Source of the DNA: JAVJRN01 sp040218415
Lineage (GTDB): Bacteria > Bacteroidota > Bacteroidia > Cytophagales > Cyclobacteriaceae
NCBI GenBank assembly: GCA_040218415.1
Contig: JAVJRN010000047.1
Span: 1-20,433, forward strand
DNA: 20,433 nt
Reading direction: 5' to 3'
The notes below the pieces were generated by a model that had not been told where the DNA came from, did no database searches, and saw only the letters and a program-made list of their open reading frames with translations. The translations under genes and the position numbers were made by a program. Of the stretch, positions 1-12,800 are shown piece by piece (positions within the stretch are counted from its first letter, which is position 1; every line of letters begins with the position of its first letter).

Positions 1-840
1 AACTAAAAAATGATCTAAACCTTCATTGATATGAAGGCTCCATCTGGTTTGTGCTGCAGAACTCCGTACTGCAGCAATGACCTTATTATCTGAATTAGCT
101 GAAGGTTTTACCCACGCTTCTATCGTGCCTGCCGTAAAGTCGAAATCTGTATTTGCTGGGACGTTAATGTGGTCATCCACCCCATCAAAAGCCAAAGCAT
201 TACCCGGAGTGACCATAAATGCCACTGGCTCAGAATAAGGACTAACAAAAGAGCCATCGGTAAATCGCAATCTGTAATAAAGCTTTTGTCCAGTATAAGT
301 AGAAAGGTCTTGAGCTACGAAGAAAGAACTTCCTGTAGGAGTAGATGCCGCAATGCCTGTAGCGACCGTCGTAGTAAATGCTTGATCTGTGGCTATGTCA
401 ATAGTTACTGTTTGTGCATTAGCAATCGCTTGCCAATTAGCCGTGAAACCATTGATAGAAGCGTCTGTGGCTTGGTAGGTTTTTGGTGTCATGGCTCCTG
501 AAGCCGTCCACTCCGTGCCCGCCATGTTTATAAGCGTTCCATCATTGTTTCCTGCTAAGTCTGGAAGTAAAGTACCTGTGGTTTCATCGAAACGGTAGTA
601 GGCGACAAGTTCGGTTTCTGAACCGGAAAGTGTTGAATATAGGTTCGCCTGAATTTCTCCAATTGTTCGCTCAACATTCCAAACTCTTACTTCATCCAAT
701 TGAGCATTTAATGAACTTAGCCCATTCTCAAATCCTCCTAGAGTAGTTGCGACGCTTATAAATGGATTGGTGTCTGTACCTGTTGCTCTTAATTGTCCAT
801 CTACATAAAATTTAAGATTGCCAGAGCCATCTCTGGTCAC
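1..840 (-). CDS. Continuation of the giant LamG protein in the shifted frame, cut by the window edge
   Basis: From 840 down to 1, 280 codons are open without a stop in a frame shifted relative to 837-15209. The translation resumes exactly where the upstream frame breaks. Upstream reads NDGNWHHV, and this frame continues VTRDGSGNLKFYVDG and then AQLDEVRVWNVERT, completing the fifteenth LamG module. It then gives the recurrent linker NMAGTEWTASGA, an Fn3-like domain (ASINGFTANW ... LYYRLRF ... EPVAFMVTPGNAL) and the start of a sixteenth LamG module (AFDGVDDHINV ... TIEAWVKP). Restoring one base in the GTG-CC region (for example GTGGCC, giving HHVAVTRDG as in sibling modules) rejoins the frames. 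It has no start signal of its own, so it is the 3' part of the same gene. The C-terminus, where a T9SS sorting domain would be expected, is outside the window. Confidence 0.88.
   Translation of the reverse strand, partial: MTRDGSGNLKFYVDGQLRATGTDTNPFISVATTLGGFENGLSSLNAQLDEVRVWNVERTIGEIQANLYSTLSGSETELVAYYRFDETTGTLLPDLAGNNDGTLINMAGTEWTASGAMTPKTYQATDASINGFTANWQAIANAQTVTIDIATDQAFTTTVATGIAASTPTGSSFFVAQDLSTYTGQKLYYRLRFTDGSFVSPYSEPVAFMVTPGNALAFDGVDDHINVPANTDFDFTAGTIEAWVKPSANSDNKVIAAVRSSAAQTRWSLHINEGLDHFLV
554..602. repeat. 49-nt exact repeat (copy 1; copy 2 at 2395-2443)
   Basis: The 49 nt from gctaagtctgg to acggtagtagg are identical at 554-602 and 2395-2443. They encode the end of a LamG module (YYRFDETTGTLLPDLA) in both places. 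Exact identity in third positions over this length is unusual among these modules, whose neighbouring sequence has drifted, and points to recent recombination or gene conversion. Confidence 0.9.
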
Positions 841-3800
841 GGCACATGATGCCAGTTTCCATCATTGACATTAGTCACAGACATGATTATCTCTCCTCCT
901 CCACCTTTCCAATAGTGTAAATCATCAGAATCAAAATAAAGTGAAAATCGGTTGGCCGAAAGACCATCACCGTATTGAGCAAATAATGCTTTTGCACCGG
1001 CCCGCTTATCCGCTGTGTTGACCCAGGCTTCAAGGGTTAGAGGAGCATTGGAAGAAGTGCTGATTAGTGTTGCTCCTAAATCAATACGGTCATCTATTCC
1101 ATCGAGTACCAATGCATTACCCGGAGTAACCATAAACGATACCGGTTCAGAATATTGACTAAAAACGCCATTGTTTTCTATTTTCAACCGGTAGTACAAA
1201 GTCTGTCCGATAAGTCCGCTTAAGTCTGTCGACACAAAAAAGCTACCGGCTGTTGGATCAGAAACGGCTATGTCGGTATTGGTCGCATCTGAAAAATCAG
1301 TGTCCGTATCCCAGTCAATCAAAACTTGAGAGGCTGTAGAAAGCGGAAACCAATTGGCCACAAAGCCATTGACTGATATTTCTGAAGCCTGCAATAAAGT
1401 CGGCGCAAAGGCTCCTGAAGCTACCCAATGGGTATCATTCATGTTTTCTAGCACCCCTGAGTTTCCGCCAGCACCATAATCATTCAAGGCGGTTCCTGTG
1501 GTCTGATCAAATTTGTAGTATGCTACAAGATCAGCATCATTACCTACAATCTCCTTGAACAGATTTGCTTTGATTTCACTCGCAGATTTAGGCACACTCC
1601 ATACACGCAACTCATCAATGGCACCATCGAAAGTATCTGATCCCAAAACAACGGACGGTCCAGGGCCCAAGCCTCCACCGTCAAACCCACCTAAGCTGGT
1701 GGCATCCGCATTACCCACCAAGTCTCCATTGAGATACATGGACCAATCTCCTCCATCGTCAAAAACTACGGCCGTATGCGTCCACACACCTGTACTGATT
1801 GGCGTAAGCAATGCGCGTGTATCGTCCTGTCCGTCATCTATATAGGCGATCAAAAAATTATCAGATTGTCTGACTTCAATGGCATGAGATCCGTCACTTC
1901 TATAGAGCAACCTATGCGTGCCTGAACTTAAATTGGTCTTGAACCAAAAATCAAAAGTGAAACTCGCGCCATCTGTGAAGTCCATGGATTCGTCCAGCGG
2001 TAACACAACCTGATCCGCCCCACCTACAAAACTGATCGCATTCCCCGGAGTAACCATGAATGGATTGGAAACTACAGAAGCACTCTCCGCAGTTCCAATG
2101 ATTGCTTTGGCTCGGTAATAATACACCGTGTTATCAGCAAGCGTAGCGTTGATGGTAGCAGAACCCACAGTTCCTGCGGACTGATCGCTCACCACGATTC
2201 CGCTTGAAAAATCAGAGGTTGTCGCAATGTCAATTAAAATATTATCCGCCCCACTAGGCGCTGTATAGTCAACGACTACTCCCGTATTGGTTACTTGAGT
2301 AGCATTGAAAACATTTGGCGCTGGTACAGTCAATGCACCTGAAGCAGTCCACTCAGTACCCGCCATGTTGGTGAGGGTACCATCATTTGATCCCGCTAAG
2401 TCTGGAAGTAAAGTACCTGTGGTTTCATCGAAACGGTAGTAGGATACAAGATTAGGTTCATTTCCATCAAGTGTTTCAAATATTTTGGACGTTATTTCCG
2501 TGGGGGTTAATGCTCGATTCCAAACCCTCAATTCGTCCATTTCTCCTGTAAACGATTCTGCTGCAGCGCGTCCAAATGTCAATGAAGAATTCGATACGTT
2601 AGGTGTAGCAGGGTTATCAGAGCCTAGAAGCGCCCCATCAAGATATATAGCTCTGGTTGTTCCATCATAGGTAACAGCGACATGATGCCAGGCACCAGAT
2701 AAATCACCTGTTGGGACTGCTAAGTCATTACCAAAGAAATAATGGATGAGGCCGAATGTATAAGTTTCACCTGCAGAAAGGCGTAAACCATTGTACTCCG
2801 AGTATGCAAGACTACCCCATCCTATGATCCCGTTTGTATGACTATGGATGGTTGGGTTTATCCACGCTTCAATGGTAAAGGCATCAGCACCAATAGGCAA
2901 CCCATTGGGACTTGGGACTGTGACATTTTGTGTTCCCGTAAAATCCAGAGCATTACCTGGAGTGACCATGAAAGAAACAGGCTCAGAATAAGGACTGGTA
3001 AAAGACCCGTCCGTAAATCGCAATCTGTAATAAAGCTTTTGCCCAGTATAAGCTGAAAGATCTTGTGCTACGAAGAATGAACTTCCTGTAGGATTAGAGA
3101 CTGCCAGATCTGTGGCTACTGCGGTAGTAAATGCTTGATCTGTGGCTATGTCTACTGTTAAACTCTGTGCGCTTGGCACGGCAGACCAGTTGGCAGTGAA
3201 TCCATTGATAGAAGCATCAGTGGCTTGATAAGCCACAGGTGCTTGTGCTCCAGTCGTTGCAAATGTTGGTTGACCAAAAGTCAAGGCGTAAGGTGCGGCA
3301 GCAACTATATTAGTGAATGACGCATCTACAGTTATGCTGGTAGCTGTATTCGAAACAACAGTGCGTGTTTCTATAGTCTGCTTTCCATCTAATATCTTAA
3401 TAGTACTTCCCACAAGCGCGTCGATTCCATAAGATGCTGTGGAGTTAGTAAGTACTGTAGAGGTGGACGGTGCTGTAGCGGTACTATAAGTTCCCAAGAT
3501 TAATCCATTGAAGCTATTTGGACCAAGGTCTATGAGCTGATCGCCAGCTGTTTGGTCAAAGGAGTAATATGCCTCTAGATTATCAGCTACTGTTGGGTAC
3601 TTCTGATACATATCCTGAGCTACTTCAGAGGGAGATCTGGCATCATTCCAGATTTTGAGTTCGTCTACTGACCCATCAAAGAAAATTTCAATTTTATTAT
3701 AACTATTAGTATTGTGAAATGCACCAATATAGGCCCTTGATCTAAATGCATAAGTACCTGAAATATCTGCTCCTAATGAATTGGTATACTGCACTCCGTT

Positions 3801-6800
3801 CACATACAGTCTATAATCTGCGGTGGATTTGGTAATAGCTACATGGTACCATTTTCCTGGTGTTACCACTGGCCCATTGAGTCGTACAACTGATGCTGCG
3901 GCATCATTTCTTTTTTCAAAAGTTAAGACTCCTGTAGTTCCACTTACATGAATATTATTATATGCCTCATTACTGTGTGAGCCTGTGCCATAGCCAAATA
4001 TGGCTTGCAAAGACGCTGTAATAGCATCTGCTTTGAACCAAAAACTGTAGGTGTAGTCGTCGGTTGCCTCATTAATCATTTTGATGTCTGATATATCTAC
4101 AAATTGATCTATACCATTGAAATCCAAAGCATTATTCGGTAGGTCAGCGGCAATGCTAAACTGTGTTGCTGCCAAACTCGTATTTCCTGTCAAGTCATTT
4201 GCAACATTTGCTGCAATATCCACCGTTACTATCCCAACTGAATTGGCATATAAATCCGCCGTATAATTTTGCCCATCGACGTTGACAAAATTATTTACAA
4301 TAGCATTGCTCACCGAAAGATCTGTTTCTTCAAAATTGACAACCACTTCACCAAAATCAATGTCAATGGTGATTGGGCTATCTGTGGTCGTGCTAGAGGT
4401 AGAAATGGTTGGTGTTGGGGCTGTCTCATCCAGCGTCCTTGCATCAGCCAATGCCAAAGTAGCCACAGCAAAATCTTCCGGGCTATTCATGTTGCTGAGA
4501 AAGCCAATTGGGTTATCATTAATGTCATTTAACTGGATATTACCTGGGCCTTCCTGAAAATCATAATATCCGTCAAGGCCTGGTTCAGTACCATTCAATG
4601 CTTCACCTTTGAAAGCAAGAATCTGATCCAACGAACGAGCAGTAGACCACAGTCTGACTTCATCCATTTGACCATTGAACCATTCGGATGTACCCCTGGA
4701 GCTGGCAATTGTAGCATTTGTTGAAGCTGCTGCAACATTTCCCGTTTTGGCTTGGGTCCCAATTAATACGCCATCTGAGTACAAGTATTTATTGATGCCA
4801 TCATATACTGCAGCTATGTGGTGCCAGTTACCATCTGTATAACTAGCAGCAGTAATAGCTACATCTAACTCCTCATAACTGCCACCAGCAGTTAAACCAA
4901 ATGATAGAAAGGTTCCATTACTCTGAAAACTGAGTAACCAATCCAAGTTAGTTCCATCATCTTGTCTGATGATTTGATAATGGGTATTCGTGGTAATATT
5001 TACTGGTTTTACCCATGCTTCAATCGTCATGGTGCTTCCTGCGCTAAAATCGTAAGGAGGAGTAGTAACATATTCATTTAAGCCATCAAAATCCAGAGCG
5101 TAGTTGATAGGCGTGGAAACTGTTATACCGGGCTCGATGCTCCAGTTCGCATCTGTTGTATTCGTCAGCAAGCCCGGAAATCCGCTACCCGATACATCTC
5201 TTAGGTAGGTTCCTGCCCCATCATTGAAATTCCATGAAGCAACGAGGTTAGGCTGAATCGCGACAAGATTGTCATTCATGTTATTAGCGATTTCAGTCTG
5301 AGAACGAGCCACATTCCAAATCCTCATTTCATCTATGTACCCATCAAAATTAAAAGCAGGTGCTTCTGCTGGTCTTGTACCGATGTAAAAGTCATCAGCA
5401 CCCAGGCTTACAGGAGCAGTGTTCGCAACGAGAGAAACACTCACCCCATCAATGTAAATGCTTGAGGATATTCCAGTATTGACCAATGCTACATGATGCC
5501 AATCTCCATCATTCGGGAAAGTAGAGGTAGCTGAAGACATGATGTCGCTACTCACACTATTCCTCATAAACACTCGACCATCGGCATAAATCCATGCCCT
5601 GGTTCCACTTGGTTGTTGTCCAAAAAGACCGACATATCCTGTATTGGTACCAGCTGTGAAATCGGGCTTCACCCAGGATTCGATTGTAAAACCAGACTCC
5701 AAGCCCTGAAGGGGAGTGGTGCCTATGACCTGAACGAAACTTTGAGCACTTTCTTCAAAGAGCATGGATCCATGTGAAGCCGCCTGGCTTCCATTGGCAT
5801 CTTCAGAGGCAAAGTAGAATTCCAGATCTGAGCCTGCTGTGAGGCCAGTGATATTGATTGTTCCGGAAGTGGCTGGTCCTTGAGTTCCAGATGCTCTGTT
5901 GGTGCCTCCGGCATATCCTCCCGGTGCAATGATCTCTGCCAGCGTAGGAGGTGTATCACCTGCATTCACAACCAGGTAATAAACCGTCCCAGATTCCGAA
6001 AGTGTATAGTCAATGTCTAAAGAAGTTTCGGTCAGGTTACTGTATGTCAGTGTCGTGAAACCAGGAGCCGTTAAATCAACAGTAATACTCGCCTGAGTAG
6101 CAGCAGCTGTATTGGCATTTCCAGTTAAATCTTCGAAAGTACTTATTGCTATATCAATAGTTGTAGGCGCTTCTTCCAGGGGAATAATGTCCACGGTGTA
6201 TTGACTGGCTGAAACAGTATGGAAATTTAAAGCTGTTCCATTGAATATGGTCAAATCAGTTATGTCGAAGTTGGTCACATCTTCCGAGAAATCTATGGTA
6301 ATAGAAAAGTTTCCTGTGGCAATTCCAGGACCAGTAATAGCAACCGTAGGTGCTGTAGCATCCAAAGCTCCAGGAGCACCTACATTATGTGTAGACAAGA
6401 CATAATCTGTAGCATTGTCCATGTTGGTCAGTGTACCATCATTACCATTTCCAGAAACATCAGGTAGTAAGTTGTCCCCAGGACCATCTGAGAAGTTCCA
6501 GTAACCAACCAAATTAGGCTCACCTCCATTTAATTCGGAATCTTTAAAAGCATTGATTTGTGCTGAAGTGCGTTCTGTATTCCAAACTCGAACTTCATCC
6601 ATTTGGCCCAAGAATGGTGAGCCTAGTGCAGTGCTAGTTAGATTATCTCTTGCGCCAATCCTGAACTGATTGGTATTAACAATTGACCCTGTGAGATTAT
6701 CCTTATTAACTGTGAGTATCTGCGCCACCCCATCAACATATAGCGAGACCCCAGAGGCTACACTACTACCATCATATGTCAAAGCGATGTGATGCCAGCT

Positions 6801-9800
6801 GTCATCATAAAGGTTGCCTCCTCCGTAAACTTCCAAGTCGTTCGTTCCGGCGGTGCTCACCAATGTAAAATAGATGCCATCGACACCCCCAGCTCCCATG
6901 AGAACACCATAACCTTGGTAAGTTCCTCCTTGAATCATATTTCCGGCAATCATTTGACCCGATGCGAACGTAGTTTTTATCCATGTTTCAATGGTAAATG
7001 CATCCGTTCTTTCAAATTGTAAGCTAGCATCATTGCCTGCCCTTATGTGATCATTTATCCCATCAAAATCCAAAGCAAAACTTGCATTAGGATCAAAATA
7101 AGTAAGGCTTACCTGACCCGTACTAGGGAAATTGTACTGAATATTCCAGTTGGCATCAGGAAGATTAACAGTGGTAAACGTACCCGATATGGCATTGGCA
7201 TCTATGATCACATAGCTGTCGGCGTGTACAGGCACAGTTCCTAAGATTACCGTCAATGTACCATCCAGATTGGCTGTTCCACCTACCGTGATTTGATCGT
7301 ATTCGGTACAAGCAGTTGTTCCATTTATATCCACTTCTAATAGCCCAACATTAGTGAAATCTGCTTGAAAAGTCATACAACCAGGTGAGGCTCCTGGTGC
7401 TACCGTTCCCAGAGCTGGATTTTCAAAATTGTTGTTTACTGTAGCAAAACCTTTTAACCTTCCTTCATTGATAAACGTACCAGAAGGCGCAGCTAAGACA
7501 GCTCCCGATTCAAAAAAGAAGGTTCCCTTATTGACAAAAGAGCCCGTAGTAGCATTTACTCCTGTACCCGTTTGCACGTTTACAGTTCCATTATTAGTAA
7601 ACACACCAGAGGATGCATTTACATTCGTTCCATTCGTAACATTTACGGTTCCATTGTTGGTAAATGTCGCTGCATTCTGAAGGTCAATGTCATTGTTCGT
7701 GAGGTTGAGCGTAAGGCTAGCTCCTTCTTTTACTTGAAATTTGTTGGCATTCAGTATAAGTGGTTGTGTTTCTACAATATCCGAATTAGTCGATACAACA
7801 ATATCTTCGGCTACATTATTGGCCGTTGGCACTACGCCTCCACACCAGTTACTTGGATCATTCCAGTCAGCATCTACAGCTCCTATGAACTGACCAAGTG
7901 GTGCACATTCTGGTGTCGTTGACGCTACCCAGTCGGAGGCTGTTCCTCCAAAGTTGAAATTGGTCAGTGTTCCCGTATTTCCACTCCCTGATAAATCTAC
8001 AAGAGAAGTACCTGAACTGTGATTAAAATCATAAGATGCAACCAAGCCTGGAGCGGAAGCTATTTGATCGGTCAGGCTTCCAAGGATTTCATCTTCAGAG
8101 CGTGCTACATTCCAAATACGCACGTTATCTATTTCTCCATTGAAGTATCCATCGATTCCAAAGTCAGAAACAGGCTTAATAGTAGCACCAATGGTTAAAA
8201 AAGAGTTGGAATTCGTAGATGTGATGTCGTGCGCACCTGAATAGGCGTCTCTCATCACTTCCGATCCGTTGATATATAAAATGATTTCGTCGTTCGTTGC
8301 ATCTCTAACCAATGACATGTGATTCCAAACTGAAGTGTTAAACGCTGGTATGGTATAATCAAAATCAGATGCTCCTCCATTTTGACCGAGACCGATTTCA
8401 GCAGTAGTCATTCTAAAACCGGTGTTCGTAATGTTGCCAGAAGCTCCTCCTTGTCCTTTTGTAACTATACTTCCTGTTCCTTTAAACCAAGCTTCCGCTG
8501 TGAATGAACCTGCACCCAGGATTTGTATATCTCCTTGATTGCTCACACGTACATGATCATCCACTCCATCAAAATCGAGGGCATTCTCCGGAACAGTCGC
8601 GGTAATACTAAAAGTAGTCGTAGCTGTATTTCCATTCGCACTTCCATCAGTAGCTACACCAGCCGCTACGTCCACATCTACCTGACCATCTGCTGCTGGA
8701 TAAATGTCTGCTGTGTAGGTGGTTCCTGAACCAGCAAGATTTGCAGCGCTACCATTCGTTACAGTAATATCTCCCAATACAAAATCAGCAACTGATTCGC
8801 TGAATGTGATTGTAACTGGGAATGGGGCTAAAGTTGTCGTGCCGGATTCAGAGCTAGTAATAGCAACTGTTGGTCCAGATACATCAGTAGTAAGTGCCGT
8901 AGAGCTGGTGAAAAGCACACCATCAATTAAAATGCCGTTGTTGCTTCCTGCCTGATCCTGCAATATGCCTCCTGTTTGATTGAAGGAATATTGACCAATC
9001 AAATTGTCTCCAGCGGGTGAAACTGTAATGGTATTGTCTACAATTTCTTGTGCTGTTCTTACATCACCCCAAATTCTCACTTCATCCAGGAGACCATCAA
9101 AGAAGTCACCTGCTGTTGGGCCAGGAGATACATAGCTCGCAGCAATGGCATTGTAATAATGATAATTGTCCAAGTAACTTATTGATCCGTTTCCATCTAC
9201 TTGCCCGTCAACATACAAAATCACCTCTCCAGTTGCTGCATTATGTGTTGCCGCAACATGGTGCCATGAATCATCATTAATGATTGTACTTCCCGATACC
9301 GTATTCCATGAACCATTGTAATGATGGAATTGTAACAAACCACCAGTGATTCCGAAGGAAAGTCCCTTCCCGCCATGAATGTCCCCTATAATCGTAATTC
9401 CATTTCCTCCTCCCGCATAGATTGAAGCATTGTCAGTAGAAGCTGTTTTGATCCAAGCTTCAAATGAAGTGCCCACTGCAAGCTGAGTCCGTGTTAAGGA
9501 GATGTAATCTCCAGCACCATCAAAACTTGCCGCATTCTCAGGCAATGTAGCATTGATATTAAAAGTAGTCGCCGCTGTGTTTCCATTTGCACTGCCAGCA
9601 GTAGCCACGCCAGCAGCTATATCCACATCTACCTGACCATCAGCTGTAGGGTAAATGTCAGCGGTGTAAGTCAGTCCAGAACCACCAAGATTTGCAGCTG
9701 TACCATTGGTGACTGAGATATCACTCAATACAAAATCAGCTACCGATTCGCTGAATGTGATTGTAACTGGGAATGGGGCTAGCGTAGTAGTTCCAGATTC

Positions 9801-12800
9801 GGTACTAGTAATTGTTGGGGTTGGAGCAGTGAAATCCGAAGCAACGAATGTCGCCCCTGTAATCGTTGCGTTAATAGTATTGGCACTTCTGTCAATTACA
9901 GTAGTCCCCGTGTTTTCATCAAAAGGATAGTAGAGAAGAAGACCTGATTCATCACCTTGCAGGCTAGCAAATCGGTCAGAAAACTCCGTTTTGGCATTAT
10001 CCCAAATTCTTACTTCATCCAACCCTCCAGTATATATACCAGATGCACTTGGGAAATTCTTTCCTAAACTCATCTTCAATAAGTATCCAGGGTTGCTTGC
10101 TGCTGAAGTGTTTTGAGCTACCTCTACGCCATCCACATAAAGTTTAGCTGTATTTACGCCATCGAATACTCCCGCTACATGATGCCAATTGCCATCTGTG
10201 TATATCTCTGTAGATCTAAGTTCTACCCCTCCGGCTATCCCTGGTGGGACCCTATGGACAAACCTTACTTGACCAGTGGTGCTCGTAGCTAAAAGGTTAA
10301 AGTTATTGCCTGTATTTGCGCTTGGTGAGATTACAGCCATGTAAACATTTTTCACTGTAGTCTTAAACCACATCTCAATGGTGTAGGCTCCTGAAATGGT
10401 TATGTCCTGAGTTACTACATAATCATTACCATCAAAACTCATCGCACTTCCTGAGAATGCTTTGGTTGTTGCAAACTCAACCGAAGATTGAGAAGAAGCA
10501 TTTTCAAAACCATTCGTAGCTGTCAGCCTATAGAATTTCCCAATATCAGTTCCGATAGTTTTTGTGACGGTAGTTGCATCAGCGGCAATCGCAGCATCGA
10601 CAGTGGTTACATTTGTCGTGAAAGCATAATCATCTGCACTTTCTAGCTTGAAGCCTGTTTCGTTAGTGGCATTGTCCGTCCACTCGAAAGCGATATCAGT
10701 AGCTGCAGTAGCATAAGCGATAAGGTTGGTTGGAGCTGAAGGGGGAGGTAACTGAAGTGCTCCAGAAGCAGTCCACTCAGTACCGGCCATATTCGTGAGG
10801 GTACCGTCATTATTTCCTGCTAGATCGGGAAGTGTGGTTCCTGAGGTTACATCGAAACGGTAATAGGCGACCAATCCTGTTTCTGAACCAGTCAATGTTG
10901 AGTACAGATCCGCCTGAATATCTCCTTGTGTCCTGGCATGATCCCATAACCTTACTTCATCAAGCATACCTGAAGTAAAATGATTTCCATAGGAAGTAGC
11001 ACGCATCAAGTCGATGGGATACGCATTGGTCAATGGACTAGCCAAGGCTCCCGTGTTATCCAATTCCCCATTAATATAGATGCTCAAATTAGTTCCGTCA
11101 TATGCTACCGCCAGATGGTGCCACTGCCCTGCAATCCCCGGATCATTGTCGTTGACATTGCCAAATGTGCCTCCATTACTTCTATTATGAACAATACTGT
11201 AGCCTGCATTTCCTCCATATATTTCAATATCGGAAGCAGACCCACTTTGCTTCATGAAAATAGGATTGAAGCTGACCACTGCGTCCAAATAAACCCAGGC
11301 AGAGAAAGTATAGGTCGTGAGGTTCTGAATCGAAGTTGAAGTGGGTATGTTAACATACTGTGAACTTGCAGCCGTAAAATCCAGCGCATTACCCGGCTCC
11401 ACCATAAAGGAAACCGGATCAGATTCCTGACTGATTAAGGTCCCATTATTATAACTCACTCGATAATAGTAAACCGTGCCAGCAGTCAGCGCAGTAGATA
11501 CGACATGTGATGCCCCGGTGGCAGAAGTAGCCGCTTGGTCAGTTATTATTGGTGATGAAAAATCTGAGTTGTCGTCTACATCTATGTACACTGCTGTGGC
11601 TGATGCTTGTGCATCCCAATTGGCAGTGAAGCTAGAGGCAGATACTGCAGTGGCGTTGTAAACAGTTGGTGCAAAAAGGAAAGGTGCTTCCGAAGTACCA
11701 AAAACAGGATTGTTATATGATATAGCAAATGGTCCATTGGCTGCTGGATTGGACGTCCAATCTTCCGAAACAGTAAAACTTGAAGCAGTATTGGAGATAA
11801 TAATTCTATTCTCTATGACTCCACTCAAATCATCCAAAAGTTTCAGTGTACTTCCAGCAGTTTCATCTGTGGTCAATGTACTTAACCAACTACCCTCAGA
11901 AGCATTAGGAGTTTTTGCAGTTACGGTGTTATTGGTTGAACTAGCTACTACACCAAATTCTCCAAAAAGTTCACCGTTAATTTCGTTTGGTCCCTGATCT
12001 ACAAGTAATTCTCCTCCGTTATGATCTATTGGATAGTACACTTCAAGGTTATCTGATATAGACGGATATTTCTCATACATATCCATGGCAATCTCACCAG
12101 ACGTACGTGCATCATTCCATATTTTCACTTCATCGATACTCCCATCATAGAAAGATTTAATCTGTCTATTACCAGTGTCTGCTGCAGAAATTGCTCCGAG
12201 TGTAACTCTAGTCCTATCAAAACCTCCTGTTGAGGTTTGGGTACCTGAATCAACAAGACTCCCATTAAGATATAGACTAAAACTGTCTCCACTTTTCGTT
12301 ACAGCGACATGATACCATTCTCCGATATTCACAGGGGATGATGTAAGTATCATCTGTTCCCCTGAAGTATTATTTCTTCGAAAGAACCTAACAGCCCCAC
12401 TATTAAGCTGTAAACTCAGGTAAGGTTCATTACCCGTGGAGCGTGAGTAAGTGATTAAAGAAGAAAAGTCAGTAAGTGCATCCGCGCTGAACCACATCTC
12501 TATTGTATAATCCTCTGAAGTAGGATTGTGGGTCAACTTATTGACACCTGAGATATCTACAAAATCATTGAAGCCATCGAAATTGAGCATTCCAGAGGGT
12601 AAGTCAGCTGTAATAGTAAACTGTGTGGCAGCATTGCTCGGATTTCCAGTTAAGTCATTGGCGGCTGATGAAGCAATATCTACGGTTACAGCTCCATTAG
12701 CGATTGGATAAATATCCGCTGTGTAATTCTGGCCGTCTACGTTGACAAAATTCCCGATTATTGCATTGGTTACCGAAAGGTCAGAAGCATCGAAGTTGAT

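Noticed and set aside
169..501. Plus-strand ORF of 110 codons and many similar plus-strand ORFs between 1500 and 15122
   Set aside because: They lie antisense to the giant LamG gene, repeat with its modules, and have low-complexity, unprotein-like translations; they are shadows of the minus-strand coding frame.
7453..7680. 63-nt periodic repeat considered as a tandem non-coding repeat or CRISPR-like array
   Set aside because: The period is a multiple of three and encodes protein rungs (FTNNGTVNV) in frame with the giant gene.
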